64,000 nucleotides of DNA from Protostelium mycophagum (taxonomy: Eukaryota; Evosea; Variosea; Protosteliida; Protosteliaceae). Location: positions 17,984 to 81,983 of the forward strand of contig KV920942.1 in assembly GCA_002081555.1 (NCBI GenBank), written 5' to 3'. This document shows, one piece after another, positions 24,159-37,564 of the stretch. Position 1 is the stretch's first letter. Every line of letters begins with the position of its first letter. Below the pieces are notes generated by a model, which was not told the DNA's origin, did no database searches, and saw only the letters and a list, made by a program, of their open reading frames with translations. The position numbers and the translations under genes were made by a program.

Positions 24159-27100
24159 CATTTATTCGCTGAAGAGAACAGATGCTTAAACATATTGGCC
24201 AAGTCAGGGGACATCTTCTGGTACACCGAGTACATCTGTCATATGTCATTTTGACACTTGACATATTCTGACACTCACCTCTGGCTCATTTAATTGTTCC
24301 ACTACGATTGGAAACGAGAATTGTAGATGGTAGATGTAATCTACAACGAGGTTGATCAAGGAGAGGGGGTGGGAGGGGTCGGGTTGTGTCGACGTTTGAG
24401 ACCACAAGAGATCGCTGATGACGTCATCAAGGTCCTGTACACAACCCAATATGAGCTGCAGGACCAATCTCATCGTGTGCTTCGTCCTGAATTTTCAATG
24501 AGTTTTCAATGAGTTTTCCACGAAAAATCACGAGACCCACCCCTGCAATCTGTGTACGAACGGCCCGAACAATTTACATACAAAGTATAATTGTTGTACA
24601 GATTTCAGCGGTCTACAACCTGCCAACATCTCCTGAACCTCCTCCACAGCATCTACAGAGGAGTGGTGTATGTATGTCTGCAGCAAGAGGAGCACCCTGT
24701 TGGCCTCGTTGTCTATGCAGGTGTTGCTGTTTGAATGGAAGTCATTCGCAAAGGAGAGCGAGATGGTGCTGGCCATGTCCTGGAAATTTCAGGGAAATTC
24801 GGTGAAGTTTTGGCGGGAAAATTACCTGGTTATCGGCGCCTAATAATAGTCTGTCACTCTTGAAGATCTGAATTTTCAGTGAATTTTATTATTGTCGTTG
24901 TAGATGGCAATAAATATTGCATTTGGCAAGTGCAATATTACACACTTAACCTACCGCGAATTTTACGGTATGTTAACGAATGTGTTGCATAGCAACAACT
25001 CGGAGAATTCATAGAAAAATCACTGAAAATGACAGGTGTCACCTCTGCAGATCTGTCAATGATGGGCCTCCTGATAGGGGTAGGAAGTGTAGACATCATC
25101 ATCCCCGCGGCCATAACTCCGAACAAACTCCGGTGCTTGAAGACGGTCGCAATCAAATGAGAAGACACGTCAACGGGGATAGTCAGCAGTTCCTGGAATA
25201 TGTCATTATTCAAGTACGATACGGTAAGACACCACGGTAACTACCGCGTACTTTTAACAAAAACGCCCTCAAACTAATAAAATGAAATTCTGGCTAGTTG
25301 TAGATCCATAAGATCCAAAAATAATCTTGACTGGTTGTAGATTCTAAAATAGAACAATAAAAATCTGGCTGGTTGTAGATCCACAAGATTAATTTTACCA
25401 ATAATGAAGAGGTCAGACAGGCTTGGATGTGCGTTGAGAATTCCTCAAACATGTGGAAGGGACTGTGCTTTCCCATGGTCGGCATATGCCCCATCTGAAT
25501 AACTTTTTCCTTCAGAATTTTCTAACCGGAAGAGAATATTCGAATCTCCTACCGGTTCCGGCACCCGAGATGATGGTTTTGTCGAAATATTCCTGGACAA
25601 AGAGGGCGTCAGCCGTTTCCGGTTTTGCTTGGTATGCTTTGAAGATCTGTGATTGATCAAAATTAAATTGATTAAATAAATATTTACGTCGCTGAAAGCC
25701 ATGACTGCTGGATCTACAATGAGTCAGTGAGATTTCGGGGAAATTTCGGGTTACGTACCGAGAAGTTTCAGTAGATTGAGTTTCAACTCAGATGTCATTA
25801 TGGGATTCTCGTAATAAATGTACAACAGATTCAGCACAAATTCCGCGGGGTTACTATGGAAATCTGACACGTGTCACCGAAATTTCGACGAATTTTCACC
25901 CACTTATGTACAGTTTTTGATAAGTGTCGACCATCTTTGCGACTATTTTTGGCTCGCCAGCCTCGATTATCCGGGCAAAGGTGAAGTCTAAAACCGGGAG
26001 AATTCTGTACCCGATATTACTGTAGTAAACCTGTCGGAACGTAAGTGTGGTGTCTCTACAACGAACATATCTCTGATGATATTATAATTTATTTAATTTA
26101 AATTAAATAATTTAAACTATAATTCAATTATAGTTGCGCCGAAAAAAAACACAAACAGCAGAAATGGCGGGAATGTATCCATCTACAACGATGTAAAGAT
26201 TACCGGGAGCATCATGCGGGTGTCGGGGGGCTTCGCGTTAAGCTCTGAGCTCTTTGTGAAAATTGCGTCGTCCAGCCAAAAGTCACGTGACAAATTGATG
26301 CCGTGCACCATATCAATGCGGGGAAGCCAATAACTCGCTTCGGTTAAAAGTCTTTCCAACAAGATGACTGGTTGTAGTGAGTCGAATTTTCCGAGAAATT
26401 TCGTGGAAGACTCACCGACGTTTGAGTCGGTGGAGATTTTTGACAACAGGGCCATTATCAAAGTCTCAAACTGTATCAATTTGTACACCCAGACAAATTT
26501 CACCAGTTGGTTGACCGTCTACAACGAGTCAGTATATGTCATATCTTTTTCTCGCGAAATTCACAAAAAACCTGTACAATGTAGTTGTAGATGCATACCT
26601 CGTTTACAACTTGCTGACCCCTTCCGGGGGCACCTGCCTTGGGGGTTGAATTTGGCGGGAATTCTTCCAGTATGAAATTCACAAAGATAAAAGTGCAAGA
26701 CTCGATATCTTGGGGCGGGAATGACAAAAATATCCTGTTAAATGCTGTTCCAGGAATCAGAAATCTCATAACATATTGGGAAATTTCTCCGAAATCTCCG
26801 AGAAAATTCTGACCTTCGATTGGCTTTTTGGGGTCCTTCACCATGTGCCATAACAAACACAATATTACAGCCCTTCTATTAGGATTCGTGTTGTAGTGGC
26901 TCAATAATTGTTCCGCAGAAACGAGTTGCCTAGTAGCCGCGTGCTCTTCTTTCACCTCGAGATATCTCAGTGACATCTTCGTTACGTACGAAAAGTCGGA
27001 GAAATTTCGGAAACTTTTCGGAGAATTTTCAGGGAAATCTCGTCACCTCATCACGTGTCACGGTGGGGTTATTTCTGGGTAAATCTTTGATGGATTCTAC

Positions 27101-30100
27101 AACTTGGTTGTACACTCTGTACAGAGATGGCGGGAAGATGTCGACAGTCTTTTGGAAGGCACTGTTGTTTGGCAACTGCATCAGAATCCTTCGTATCAGC
27201 ACACTGGGTTCTGATGCTTGTATATCCGGCCATCTACAACGAGTCATTCATCTCAATACATTATATTCGGAAAAATCGATTTGACAAAAAAGAAAAAAAT
27301 ATTTGAGAAGGAAAGATTTGAAAGTAGTAATTTTCAAGTTAAAATCTTTCAAAGTTGAAAAAATTCACAAAATCCAACTTGGATTTTTTTCAACTTCAAA
27401 AAAATTTGAATTTTGAAATAAAAATCACCCTGATCTCATGGCGGGAACAAGTAACGGTAACAACGCCCTGCTGATGACCTCTCCCAAATTGACTTCAGGA
27501 AGATCCACCACTACAACGATCAGATTTTCACGGTCGGTCATCTACAACGATGTAGAGGAGACTCACTCTTGTGTATGTTGATCATGGGGATGATGTGAAA
27601 CATTAATATTTCCAAGTTTGAAAATAACTGGTGGTTTGTGACCCAACCGAATAACGGCAAAATCGCTCTAAACACCTCCAGGGCCAAATTATTGAACCTG
27701 CCTCGTTGTAGATAGAAAATTACGGGAAAATTCAAAATTTCGAGGAAATTTCCGAAGAATAGAAAATTCGGTGAAAATTCACTTGATGAAACGGATGAGC
27801 CGAAAGTTAAGAGCCTCTATGAGTGTTTGTAATTTGATCAAATCCCTGCTTGTACGTAATGTCTCTAAAAATGGCTCAAATGACTTTCTGCTGTACAGGT
27901 ATCAGTTTACAGGGTTGTAGATGAGTGTGTTTTCCGGAAGATCTGGAGGACTTACGGTTCTGGAGCTAAATATAGCAGTCTGACGTACATCTCCACTATT
28001 GCGGGGGCTACAGGCACTCCTATATGACGTCATCAGAATATTTTATCTTAAAATACAGCAATATTTCCTCCATTTTTATTGAGCAGCGAACGAAAATTGA
28101 TTTTTGTTGCATTTTTCCCCCATTTTTTGCAGTTTGTTTTCATTTTTTTGCAATTTTTTGCCCATTTTTTTGCAACTTTCTTCATTTTTTTTGCAAATTT
28201 TTTTGTGCGATGACAAGTGAAAGTATTTTTTAAACGCCAAAAAGATTTCAAAAATAAATAAATAAAAAATCACACCCGTTGTAGTGGAGCCTTCTGCCTG
28301 TTTGAACATGATATTGTCCAAACATTCAAAGATCTGGCACCTCGACCTGATGGACATCTTTGTTATAACACTCAGGGGAAAAGGGGACACCCTGCCGACA
28401 AAGCTGAGGGCATTGTTGTTCGGAAACGAACTTAATGCTTCGTTCTGTTGCAGAGAATTCTGAGAAAAGTCAGTGAGTTTTCTGCATACTAAAAATCTAG
28501 TGATAGAGTTATAAAAATAAATTCTTTAATAAAAACTGAATTGTTATTGGAAATTTCCCGTAATTTTTTAAAATGAGAAATAATAAATAAAATCACCATG
28601 ACAGCAGCCACGATTTGGTCCCTGAGCACAAAACTGGCGGTACAAATGACCGGAATATTTCTGGGCTCATTCAAAAGCACCGCGAATTGGTTATCTACAA
28701 CGAGATGAGATATCATGAAATGATGTTCCTGCTTTTGTATTTAAACGTTTGTGTTGGAATGAATCCGTTCTACAGAACATGGAATAGATGGTCTCAAATA
28801 TTTGTGCTCACGGTATGCAACCGTGGAATTTGCAGATGAAGCGCATTCGAGTAATAAAAAAATACGCTCGACATCGTTGTAGATCGTCGAAATTTCCTCG
28901 AACTTTCACTCACTCTTGTTGTGTTCCCACCACTGCTTGATGGATTTCATCTTGTTTCCCTGGGATCTTATGTACGTCTCCATCAGCCTCTTCTGCTCAG
29001 GCGTTGCAGATATAGGCAGTAGTGTCTGGATCAACATCTCCGTCTACAACGCGTCATGTTCGAAAATCCTCAGAAAATTTCGTGCGGAATAAATTCACGG
29101 GAATTCGCGCCAAAAAATTTTTTCAAATTTCGAATCTCTACCGTGCAAATGAAAGAACTGTCTCGGTATTCGGATTCCGAAGGCGAGGTGGCTGAGAAAT
29201 TATTGATCAAGTTGATTAGAATCGGTTTAGGCTGGGCGTGATCCTCCCTTATCAATTTTTGGGTCTGTGATGACGTCATCATCACGATATCATCGTCAGT
29301 ATCATGATATCATACTTGTGCTTTTCGAAGGCTCGGCACAGCCGAGCGAAACTACCGCAATACAAAAATATGTGGTAAAATATATTCTATTATAGAAATA
29401 AAGTGATCACGTTACGATGATGAGGGATCGCAATGACACATTATGACATTCTAATGCGATCATGTCACAATGTGATGATCGTGTCATATTGTGATGATGA
29501 CGTCACTCACTTGTTCCAAGGGGATACATTGATTGAACAACCAGATGATCGCGTTGTTTTGATAAGTGTTGGGTTCTGATTTTTGGTTTCTGAACAGGAT
29601 GTGTATATACCTAAAAATATACATATCAGAAATTTCTCAGATTTTTCCTCGACTTTTCTCGGATTTTTTCGTGAAAAATCGAAAAAATTTCACTCACTTT
29701 TCAAGATCTAAGATATTCGCCTCTACAACGGTGTAGAATTGGTCAGCGAAATGTTGCCATTCGTACCACCAGCCGTCATCTTTGGCCTCGTTGCTATGGG
29801 AACTCGATAGGAGCGTTCTACTTCTATTTGTGAATGCCGTGACAACCGATTCTGAGAAATGAAATTTGACATCTGTCAATTTTCAGAAACTTTTCGGAGA
29901 AAATTCTGATAAATATACGTGGAATTTTCTTGCAAATGTTCTGGCAAATCGAAAAATTAATATTTGAAAATCGGTAACTACAACGAGAACTACAACTCGC
30001 CTTTAGAGCCATTATTGAACCAATTTCTGAGCTCTGAATTCATCATGAGTTGTCCCTTCATCGCGTGATGTGGTGCGCCCTCTCTCAACATACTCGTCAG

Positions 30101-32850
30101 ACTCGCATTTCTATTTTTAGATCAGTTGTAGACGCGCACATACCAGTATGGAGATTTTTATATTGATATTTTCACTCGATCTCAAAATTCCAAATTATAT
30201 CAAAACAATGATTATTTTTTTCTTATCAAAATTAAATTAAATTTTTTTAAAGATTAATAATTTTAGAGAAATTTTAAATTAGTTATTTTTTTGTTTTAAA
30301 AAAATAGTAATTAATAAAAATAATGAAAATTTCAAGTTTAATCTTGCCTCTTTGTGTTGTTTGTAGAATTAGAGATGACATTAGGAGGGTCATCGGGGTA
30401 TATTCTGTGAACAATATTGACCTCTCTGTCAAGATAACACTCTTCCTCTTTACTTGGCCCCATCACCCTGCATATTTCCATTGAATCTACAACCCTCAAT
30501 TTCATTTATTTTTTTATTTTTTGGGTGTTTTTTATATTTTTTTGTGTTTTTTTGTTTTTGTACCAATATTGCCACAAAAAATCGAATATTGAATTTTTTA
30601 ATTTCACAGAATTTTCACCGAAAATTTGAGGAAATATAAAACCCTTCACCTGTCATGACGAGCATAGAGGCTAGTGATTGTTTGTTGTTGATGTAGGGTC
30701 TTAAGAATGAAAATAAGGCCCAGTGTACATATCCAGTCACCACCCCCGGGTCACGTGGCAACATAGGGGGGGATTGCGTTACCTACCCGGAATTTCAGCG
30801 AAATTTCCCGTGACATCACGGTCTCATCGAGATTTCTCAATTATCTCTTTGTTTCTGATATTAGTGGATTATGAGTTTCCACAGAAATTTCCGGGAAAAT
30901 TACCTGTACAGCGGGTGGGGAGGGGTGTACCGTATTATTTATGATGTTTGACAGGTGCGCTGTGACCAAATAATTGGGCAGGTAATTCCTAGTGGTGCAG
31001 CATAAATGAGTGAGTAGACTTATTCCGTGTATCATAGACTTCATCTCATTAGCGGATAGGGCTGATGACGTGTCAGAAAATTCTCGGAAAATTCTCGTGA
31101 TATTTTTGCCGGATTGTTATTGTTCTGCGCAGAGACAGTGAAATTGACGCTAGAGCATATGCTGCCGCCAGGAGCAAACCTATTGTGCAGAATTTATTGA
31201 GCTCTGTGCACTGTTACTGTGCTTGGCCTTGGGCTGCCACCGTATTTTTTCTGCGGCAGATATTATGCATAACAGACACACAAACACTGCGGCACAGCCG
31301 CAGACCAATGCTGAGGCTCTGCCACAAAAAATCAAGCCGCGCTGCCACCGCATTCTTTCTGCGAAGATACTGCATAACATACATCCAAACACTGCGGCAG
31401 AGCAGCAAACCAGACAAACATTGTGGCAAAAAACAGTCTTTTAAAAATAGACTCCTCCTGTGGAAAACTACACACTAAAAAATTAAACCGAAAAAGTCTA
31501 ATGATCACCAATTGGATAAGCTTGCAATGATTCGAATACTCTGACGAGTATGCCTATGAATAAATCTGTATCTGCTCTACAACTGGGCAATATCTGCTTG
31601 ATGACGTCACTAGAATATTCCCATAATAGTGTCTCCATCTTTCCCCTACTTTTATTCAATAATTTATACTCCTTTTTGAAATTTTAATTTTTTTCTGGTA
31701 AATTTTATTTTTTAGAGAATACAACAATTAACTTTCCGAGAATTCTCCAATATAAATAATAAATATGTCTCTCTACAACGAGGCAAAAATTCACCTGTCA
31801 TTCTCTTCTGGGGCATCATCTGCCATCACGGCTAAAAACTCTGACTCAGGAGTTGACTCTGAGATAGTGATCACATTTCCACTGACAGAAGCCACCCCGT
31901 TGTCTACATTTATTAGCGTTGTAGATGGTGTCATCACGTCTCAAAATAATTGAATATATTTGGTTTAAGAAAATAAATTATAATTTTTTTCATTTTGGAG
32001 AAAGAATTCAAAATTTCAAATTAAAATAAATTTACTCTTCATTTCAATATTTTTTCAACATTATTCACCTCTTAACCCTGAGATCTTTCTGAGCTTGTCT
32101 AAAAGTGCAAAGACGAGCGTGTTCAATGTGAAAAGTGAACCCTCTGAAGAACGGCCCGCACCGTTTCTCTTTCTTTTCATGCCAGAGAAAGCCTCTGGCG
32201 CTGTATGACGTGTTGGATCGTGTGACGTCATCAGCTTTGTGAAGAACTGGATGTGTTTAGAGGTGAAGATATCCTCGTAGACATTATAGCAGGTGATTTT
32301 GGCTCTTTATGGACATTGGTAATGTAATGGTTATGTAATCATCGAAACAATTCTCTTTGATTAAAAATTAAAAGAATAATTGAAATCAGGAAGGACGTCG
32401 ACATTAGATTTGATCGTGGATTCCAAACAAAGGATGTTGAATTGATCAGTACCTGAGACATAAAGTGGAAGTCCTCCCGGTTAGACGCACTACTCACGAG
32501 ATGATCCAATATGACTGGAAGAGATTGGGTATCAAAAGCGGCCAGATCTTCCTATTCCACTCTCAAAAACAAAATCATCATTGATGATTTTTTGGATCAC
32601 CTGCTTCTGCAAGCGAAGACTCCTTCTTATTTTGCTTATTCCCTCTATCACGTCATCAATCGATATGATTGCCTTTCGGTCCTGTATTTTTGAGTCATGA
32701 TGATTTTCTTCGTCTAATTCGAATCACATTTAAAGCTCGAGACAGAAGCTCTTGTACTGCAGATATAGGTCTTGCTATCTGCGCCATACACACGATGAAT
32801 CTCTCATGTGATCTTCAATTTCAACCAGTTGTAGAGGCCAATTACGGCGC
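24159..32850 (-). CDS. MED23: Mediator complex subunit 23 (MED23)
   Basis: Tail-module subunit of Mediator, linking transcription factors to RNA polymerase II in the nucleus. About 20 or more short exons; introns make up over half of the span. Landmarks matching what I know of animal MED23, in order: VAPAIVEMYVRLL (near 28000), RAVILCLLWHMVKD (near 26860), QLYFVCKLFGPFVHRLQ (near 24580), INLVVDYIYHLQF (near 24330). The last exon reads 'MYSVYQKMSPDLANMF...' and ends TGA at 24159-24161. N-terminal exons (for example near 32500 reading SLPVILDHLVSSAS, 32280-32080 reading EDIFTSKHIQFFTKL) are less certain and the start codon was not found. Introns are packed with GTTGTAGA, TGACGTCA and CGGT-ACCG words. 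Confidence 0.8.
25288..25389. repeat. Three spaced copies of a GTTGTAGAT-centred unit
   Basis: CTGGCTAGTTGTAGATCCA, a shorter CTGGTTGTAGATTC and CTGGCTGGTTGTAGATCCA (core GTTGTAGA at 25297, 25334, 25372) repeat at about 38 bp; two are followed by (T/C)AAGAT. It is in a MED23 intron. Confidence 0.85.
28080..28215. repeat. T-rich tract with periodic TTTTTTGCA words
   Basis: At least five TTTTTGCA/TTTTTTGCAA words occur in about 110 bp, separated by other T-rich sequence, in a MED23 intron. In MED23 sense it is an A-rich run with periodic TGCAAAAAA. Confidence 0.7.
31233..31415. repeat. Two imperfect ~75-bp direct repeats, 108-bp period
   Basis: Copies begin GCTGCCACCG at 31233 and 31341, and share TTTCTGCG, TGCATAACA and AAACACTGCGGCA...AGCCGCAGACCA-type sequence. 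Each ends in the GCGGC-N3-GCCGC word or a decayed form. It lies in a MED23 intron region. Confidence 0.8.
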
Positions 32851-33060
32851 CAATACCAACATTTAATTCAACTTATTTTATTATTATTGCAGCCACTCAA
32901 TCGACGTTCTGTGAGTCGACATCTTCCTTCTGTTCAGCTGAGATGACTTTGAGATTTGAAGTATGAAGAATTGGTGAAGATCGATCTGAGGGTGCACCCT
33001 CATTTAATGATTGATTTTGAAACTGTACCAAAATCCCAAAGAGGTAAGAAAATTCATTCT

Positions 33061-35626
33061 TTATAACTTGGGTCCTCTCATCGGCTCATAGATTGCCTCC
33101 AGCAGGTGATCCTTTGGTGCAGGGACAAAGTGCATGTCCAAGCATTTTGCATCGACCATCTCCCTCTTGATGTCCGCCAAAGTGGGGGTGCCCATCAGCC
33201 TCATGGTCATCTCGAGTTCGTCTTTCAGAAGCTGGATGGCCCTCTCAACTCCCTCCTTTGTGCTGTCAGATTGCTGTCAAAATTCATGGAGATGTATATA
33301 CCTGTCCATAGGTTGCCATGGCATATAAGAATGGTCTTCCCAGGCCTACTCCATTGGCTCCGAGTGCAATGGCCTATATTCTTCAGCAAAAGATCTCGAA
33401 ATCTCGAGGGAATTTCACCTTGAATATGTCACTTCCACGTCTGATTCCGCCATCTACAAATACTTCCATCTTCCCAACAGCACCAACCGACTTTAAGGCG
33501 TCCATAACTTCTGGTAATACCTCTATGCCAGATCTGTAATTCTCAACCTCATTTTCACATACGATGAGTTGTTGTAATAGGATAATTTCTGTTTTATTTT
33601 TTTATGGTGGCTCCCAATATCACGGCTTCATATCGTGACTTTTCACGGTTACTACCATGATTGAAGAGGTCCAGAACTGTCACCATCTCGAAATAAAAGT
33701 TGCTCATCATTACACTTTCTTTCACGTTCTCAAAGATGACGGATGATGAGCGAATGTGATTGGAAATGGACATCACCTCGCCGTGTCGAGCTGTCTGCCT
33801 CCGTGGTTAGAAACGACAATACCGGCAACACCATGCTTATACGCTAACACTGCGTCTTCGCCAGTCTGGATTCCTTTCAAAATGATTGGCATCTTTGTGA
33901 TTTCCTGGAAAATTCAACGAAAGTTCCATCAATCTTCTTGCAAATGAAAATGGGGCGAAATTTTTTTAAATTTGGAAAATTATTTCATAATTCAATTTTT
34001 TTATTAAAAAATGAGAAATTAATTAAACGTGATAAAATATCCTTCAAATCTCGAAATCTGTTCAGCAAACCTTGAACCATTTCAAGTCCTTCCAGCTTAG
34101 AGAGGGGTCTATGAACGTGGATATGGCCCTGGCTGTTCCTTGTTGTCTGTTGACTTGTCCTTCCTTCATCTCGGCTGGTGCGGTGGCGGCGAATTTGTTT
34201 CTCATGTCTTTTTCGCGGCGTCTACAACGCGTCAGGTCATAAATAATTAAAATAATTCTTGCATGAAGAAGATACAAAAAATAAAAGCTTTTTCAAATAG
34301 AAAAAAAAAGTCAAAATTTAATTTTGAGGGAAATGGAGATTTCGAAACTCGAGATATCATGTGATGATGTCATACCCTAACGCGGGAGCATCTACAGTGA
34401 TGAAGAGGGCTTTCATTCCGCCGGCTTCCGCCTTCTTCACGATCTTCTCCGTCAAGTGTCTGTTCTTATTTACGTACAGTTGGTACCACTGATGACGTCA
34501 TCCTATATAACAGTTGTAGATGGTCACCTGAGTCTGGTCACGTGATCTGGCGGAAATCATCTCCTCCAATGAATTGGAAGCGAGGGTCGGGCACATTTGA
34601 ATTATATTTTCTTTTGCGGCGGCTCTGGTCAAAACGACCTGAAGAATTTAAAATTTGAATTTTCTTTTTGTGCACAGAAACGCACCTCTCCTTCTGGGTC
34701 CGCTAGCCTACCGAGAGCTGTCGCGGTAATGTACAGCGGTAAGCTGGTCTTTGTTCCGAGCAATGTCGCCGAGGTGTCCACCTGCGAGATGTCAAAAATC
34801 GCCATCTTTTTGTGCAAGTTTGGATTTTCCCGCGCAAAAGCGATATGTCGACATACTTTAGAAACGTCGACCATGATTCGGGGTCTGAGCCAAATCCGCT
34901 GGAAGGCGACATGGTTTTCTCTCAGAGTGATCTCATCATCACCACCCGATGAGTAGTAACCCCACCCCTAAATGACATCAACATTCAACACATATGGCAT
35001 TAAGCCACCTCTTTCTTCATCATTTGGCGCGCGACAGCTTCAAAATCCATCATGTTGAGCATCTACATCCAAATCAGATCTTTTAGAGCACTTATAGAGG
35101 GCGATCTTGTTTCTAAGAATACTTTTCAAATGAATGGATGATCACCTGATCCAGGGGTGGCTTTCCATGTGGTGCCTCTGGTAACTGTTGTTCATCCATG
35201 GCTTTATATGCCTTCTCATGGTCCTTTTTTTCTGGTTGATGTTTGGAGGCCTCTTTTGGACTTGGTTCTGCCTGAAACATTCTTCAGAAGATGATATGCA
35301 GAGTTAGGAAGCACAGACCTGTCCTTGAAAACAATTTTCAGGTAAAAGATCGAGAATGTCGGTGTTATGAATGGGCTGAAAACCTGCAGTTGCATCTTTC
35401 CCTGCATAAGCCATGATCACTCCAGCACCACCAGGATGCTCTTCCAAAAACGAAGTAACGTCATACACCTATACCCTGTCGATATTACAGTCTTAAAATG
35501 AACATACGACCTTTCCATGAATCGCAACCCAACAGTCGTCCTTCTTCGCGTGTTTTGCACTGACACATATCAGGATAGATGTGAATAAGAATCTCACATC
35601 TCGGCGAACGATATCATCTTGCTCAT
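33061..35626 (-). CDS. Flavocytochrome b2-type L-lactate dehydrogenase (cyt b5 + FMN domain)
   Basis: By family, oxidises an L-2-hydroxy acid (lactate) to the keto acid, passing electrons from FMN through a b5-type heme to cytochrome c. The start [10 protein letters not shown] joins across an intron to [32 protein letters not shown] (heme-ligand His in HPGG), then [15 protein letters not shown]. The FMN domain starts near [15 protein letters not shown]; it includes [66 protein letters not shown] (catalytic His), [15 protein letters not shown] and [19 protein letters not shown]. It ends 'YEPMRGPKL' with TAA. No clear mitochondrial presequence is visible before the b5 domain, so location is open; glycolate or other 2-hydroxy acids are possible substrates. 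Confidence 0.88.
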
Positions 35627-35758
35627 CTTCGCTTTCTTCCAATCGTGACACTTGGGGAAAACCGGGGATGCCAATGACAATATTTTCAGCGGATTTCTGT
35701 GCTCAAATTGTAACAAATAATGAGATACATGATCACGGCTTTTGTCGGCGAGACATCA

Positions 35759-35847
35759 GTCTGCGTAGCTCAGTCGGTTAGAGTGTAGGTCTCATACCTA
35801 CGAATAGGGTCATCCTAAGGTCGTGAGTTCGATCCTCACCGCGGACA
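35759..35847 (+). tRNA. tRNA-Met (CAT), elongator, with a ~15-16 nt intron
   Basis: Acceptor GTCTGCG pairs with CGCGGAC (one G-U). D arm is GCTCAGTCGGTTAGAGT. Anticodon CAT lies in CTCATA. T arm is GTGAG-TTCGATC-CTCAC and variable loop AGGTC. The 89-nt length is explained by an intron after the base 3' of the anticodon; excising it lets TAGG pair with CCTA. It lies between the divergent flavocytochrome b2 and oxidoreductase genes. Confidence 0.88.
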
Positions 35848-36030
35848 ACTGTTTTGCCACTCATGAGTCTTGTCGGACACTCCGAAGATCTGAAATTGAT
35901 GATATTTCCTGGTGTATCTTTTTGATTACAAAATTTTTGTCTGGGCATGTCAAAAACGATTCCGCGGTTGCACAAACATCCCCGAGGCATTCACAAAGAG
36001 GAGAAGGAAGAACCATTTTATAGAAGAGAG

Positions 36031-37391
36031 ATGAGCACCCCACAGAAGATGAAGGCAGTCGTTGTTACCGAAGAACACTGGATCAAGCTGGCCGAAGTGG
36101 ACGTACCCAAACCTCAGAAGGGAGAAGTTCTCGTCAAGATCCACAATGCAGGTCTCAATCCAACAGACTGGAAGCACGCGTAGGTTGATCCGATCTGCGA
36201 CTCGATCTGACGTCATCATAGCAAGTTCTTCTCTGAAGCTGGCAACATATCGGGATGTGATTTTGCTGGAGTCGTTGTTGAGGTATTACCGACCGCACCT
36301 TAAAAGTTGGGTAGTTGCTCACATGATCGATCAGGTCGGCCCAGAGACAGAAAATGTAAAAGTGGGAGACAGATTAGCAGGCATCATCCACGGCAGCTCT
36401 TCTTCAAGAACCGGTGCATTTGCCGAGTATGGTGCTGCCGAGCCAGACCTCGCATTCAAGCTCCCAGACTCCGTCACATTCCAAGAGGGTGCCACTCTGG
36501 GTGCACCTCTGAACACCGCCGCGCAAGTCCTCTACCATCGTCTTAAAGTAGCTGAGCCCGGACAAAAGACCACGTGAGGATCATTCCCATCATCTGGCGC
36601 CAAAATTTGAATTTGAATTCTAAAGACATGCAGCACCGAAAAGTCCATTTTGATTTGGTCCGGAGCAACTGCAGTGGGATTCTATGCTATTCAGCTCGCG
36701 AAACTGAGCGGATTGACAGTCTTCACCACAGCCAGCCCCAACAATCACGAACTTCTAAAATCCCTTGGCGCCGACCACGTCTTTGACTACAGAGACCCAG
36801 AGGTAATTCCCGCCAAAATCCACGATTTCCCGCCAAAACTGAACCTGGAAGGTTTCCAAGAAGATTCGCGAGGCCAGCAATGACAGAATCACGATCGGGT
36901 TGGATTGTATTTCAGAATCGAGCACATTGAAGGCTGCGACAGACGCTTTCGGATCATCAGGTGGTGTTCTCATCACTTTGCTGCTGCCCAAGACCGAAAC
37001 CCGTCCCGATGTCAAGGTGATTGTCTCAAGATGTACATGTGCATCATCATCGTAATCTGTCGACATAATCACTTACATAGAATAGGTCCAGCCCACCTTC
37101 TTGTACACTAGCTTGGGAAGAGATGTATTTATAGGAGCATTCAAACTTCCCGCTTCCCAACCAGACAATGAATTCCACAAGCATTGGGTCAAGGTACTCA
37201 CTTGTCTTTCTATTACATCAGGTGATCATGCTCACCTACATCAGATCGGAGAGAAGCTTTTGGCTGATGGAAAGTTAAAGTTCATTACGACCGAAGACAG
37301 AGGAGGATTAGAAGGTGTCGAGAGCGCCTTCACCGACATGATCAACGGAAAGAACAGAGCTACCAAGTACATCTTTACAAACTCGGCGTAA
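36031..37391 (+). CDS. Zinc-independent alcohol dehydrogenase / quinone oxidoreductase-like (MDR)
   Basis: By family, an NAD(P)H-dependent medium-chain reductase; resembles ToxD/trans-enoyl-reductase-like proteins. The start MSTPQKMKAVVVTEEHW is followed by KGEVLVKIHNAGLNPTDWKHA (GroES-like domain), ISGCDFAGVVVE, VKVGDRLAGIIHG, TGAFAEYGAAEPDLAFKLPD, ATLGAPLNTAAQ, SILIWSGATAVGFYAIQLAKLSG (Rossmann glycine motif altered to SGATAVG), SLGADHVFDYRDP, GLDCISE and SSGGVLITLLP. It ends 'KNRATKYIFTNSA' with TAA at 37389-37391. Six to eight exons. Zinc-binding Cys/His are absent, as in the quinone-reductase branch. Substrate unknown. Confidence 0.85.
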
Positions 37392-37564
37392 ATCGACCGG
37401 AAATAAATGAGTTGAGAAGTTTGAATCCTTTTGAGCACAAACGAGACTCTTCATCTTTGGAGGTGCGATGTCTTTCAATCATTTATAACTGCGAACTCTG
37501 CTTCCATGTCTTTATTTCAGAACCACGCTGCGTGTGTGGTACTGTGTGCTCGTGTTCCATCCGC

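Noticed and set aside
28024-28390. Phe/Cys-rich plus ORF and Lys-rich minus ORF
   Set aside because: Both are translations of a T-rich low-complexity intron tract.
31233-31415. Possible CRISPR-like or tandem array
   Set aside because: Only two degenerate units, eukaryotic intron, no spacer structure.
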